Shown piece after piece: positions 63,230 to 64,000 of a stretch of DNA of 64,000 nucleotides. A program made the translations under genes and the position numbers. Source of the DNA: Chrysopilus asiliformis (taxonomy: Eukaryota > Arthropoda > Insecta > Diptera > Rhagionidae); NCBI GenBank assembly GCA_964034945.1, contig OZ035961.1:7050001-7114000 (forward strand). Direction: 5' to 3'. Within the stretch, counting starts at the first letter, position 1. Every line of letters begins with the position of its first letter. The notes beneath the pieces were generated by a model. That model was not told the origin of the DNA, ran no database searches, and saw only the letters and a list, made by a program, of their open reading frames with translations.

Positions 63230-64000
63230 TAAGACATCCAGGAGGTCACATTGCAAATTTAAGTTTTAGTATAGCCGCTTTTAACCGTTATGTTCAAACT
63301 TTGAGTACCGTTATCTCACAAACTAGAGGTCATAAGCAAAACTTTACTCTGGAGTCGTCCTCAGCGACCTCAATTAGTCTAAAAAACTTAACAGGTCGCC
63401 AATCTAGTTTTGCTTGTTACACAGTATTATTCTTTCATTTGCTGATTTTAATACGAAAATCCATGAATCACGTTTTATTTTCTAACTGTGAATTCAGGAG
63501 CAACCCTAAAATTAAATTTTGTAGATATTGACATGATATTGACAAAATTCAGGTAATATATTAACAATTCTCTAAAAAAAATCAAAAGAACGCGATTTTT
63601 TTATGTATTTAAGAATATTTGAAGGAAATCCCTTTTTCGTCCTTTAAAAATCCTTTCCATATTTTAACTTTTGTGCGATTTCGTATGGAATCACCCTTTT
63701 ATCATACAGCTTGGCCCCGGCCGAATATATACATAGAGTCGGCCAGATACAATTTATTAGCGGTTTTTGTGCACATCTTCGTAGATACTTGGTTGTTGCG
63801 ACCATCTTGGTACCTATGAATTTGCTGTTTAATCCAAAATTCAATACTCAATTTTTTTTAATTTTCCTAAAGCTATGTCATAAACAAATAATTAATTGTT
63901 CATTAATAAATAGTTAAAGTAAATGTAAATTAGAACCTTTTGTTGAACAAAAAACATCCAAATTGGCGTGGGTGTCCTTAAACATCGTGCAAAAAAATCC

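Larger units (their letters stand above)
62402..64000 (+). other. Intron 67 (incomplete at window end)
   Basis: It contains R3 copy D and the 142-bp foldback. 63240-64000 has no supported feature; the next dynein exon (family continuation ~130 residues) is not found before the window ends. Confidence 0.65.

Noticed and set aside
1..64000. tRNA, rRNA or snRNA genes
   Set aside because: I found no sequence with the expected conserved boxes or folds; a covariance-model search would be decisive.

Overview
The window is nuclear DNA from an animal, almost certainly an insect. It is AT-rich, its genes have GT-AG introns, and its non-coding DNA is packed with insect-type non-autonomous transposons: TWA-, TTAA-, 8-bp- and A/T-targeting elements, plus a decayed Tc1/mariner copy. 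I cannot name the species. The many introns argue against Drosophila, and a dipteran or other holometabolous insect is a guess. There are no bacterial or viral genes, no rRNA or tRNA, and no CRISPR array.

The only large gene runs the full length on the + strand: an axonemal dynein heavy chain of the DNAH10 class, the beta heavy chain of the two-headed inner-arm dynein I1/f. I could chain 67 coding exons from the ATG at 7283 to 62401, with phases that agree at every junction (4794 codons, once one frameshift at 31981 is allowed for). The order is N-terminal tail (7.3-25.6 kb), linker (25.4-35.9 kb), AAA1 (35.5-37.6), AAA2 (38.0-45.8), AAA3 (46.8-48.1), AAA4 (49.2-51.7), stalk and microtubule-binding tip (51.8-52.6), AAA5/AAA6 (54.4-55.9) and C-terminal region (56.0-62.4). 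The last ~130 residues lie beyond the window. A likely promoter and non-coding first exon lie at 6.6-7.28 kb.

Positions 1-6600 hold repeats and unassigned AT-rich sequence. The introns carry most of the unusual content: a rootletin-like coiled-coil exon on the minus strand, held inside a dispersed repeat in intron 12; a GC-AG intron at the same place; two TTAA elements sharing one TTAA; a 673-bp hAT-type element with an 8-bp duplication nested in a 2.5-kb composite; a TWA element with another inserted in it; three Helitron-like elements carrying (GTCT)n; a ~600-bp CCCTCT array; several near-perfect foldback elements; and a short antisense ORF with strong start context in a 338-bp intron. The most consequential observation for the gene itself is an in-frame TGA at 31981 that a +1 shift bypasses exactly.
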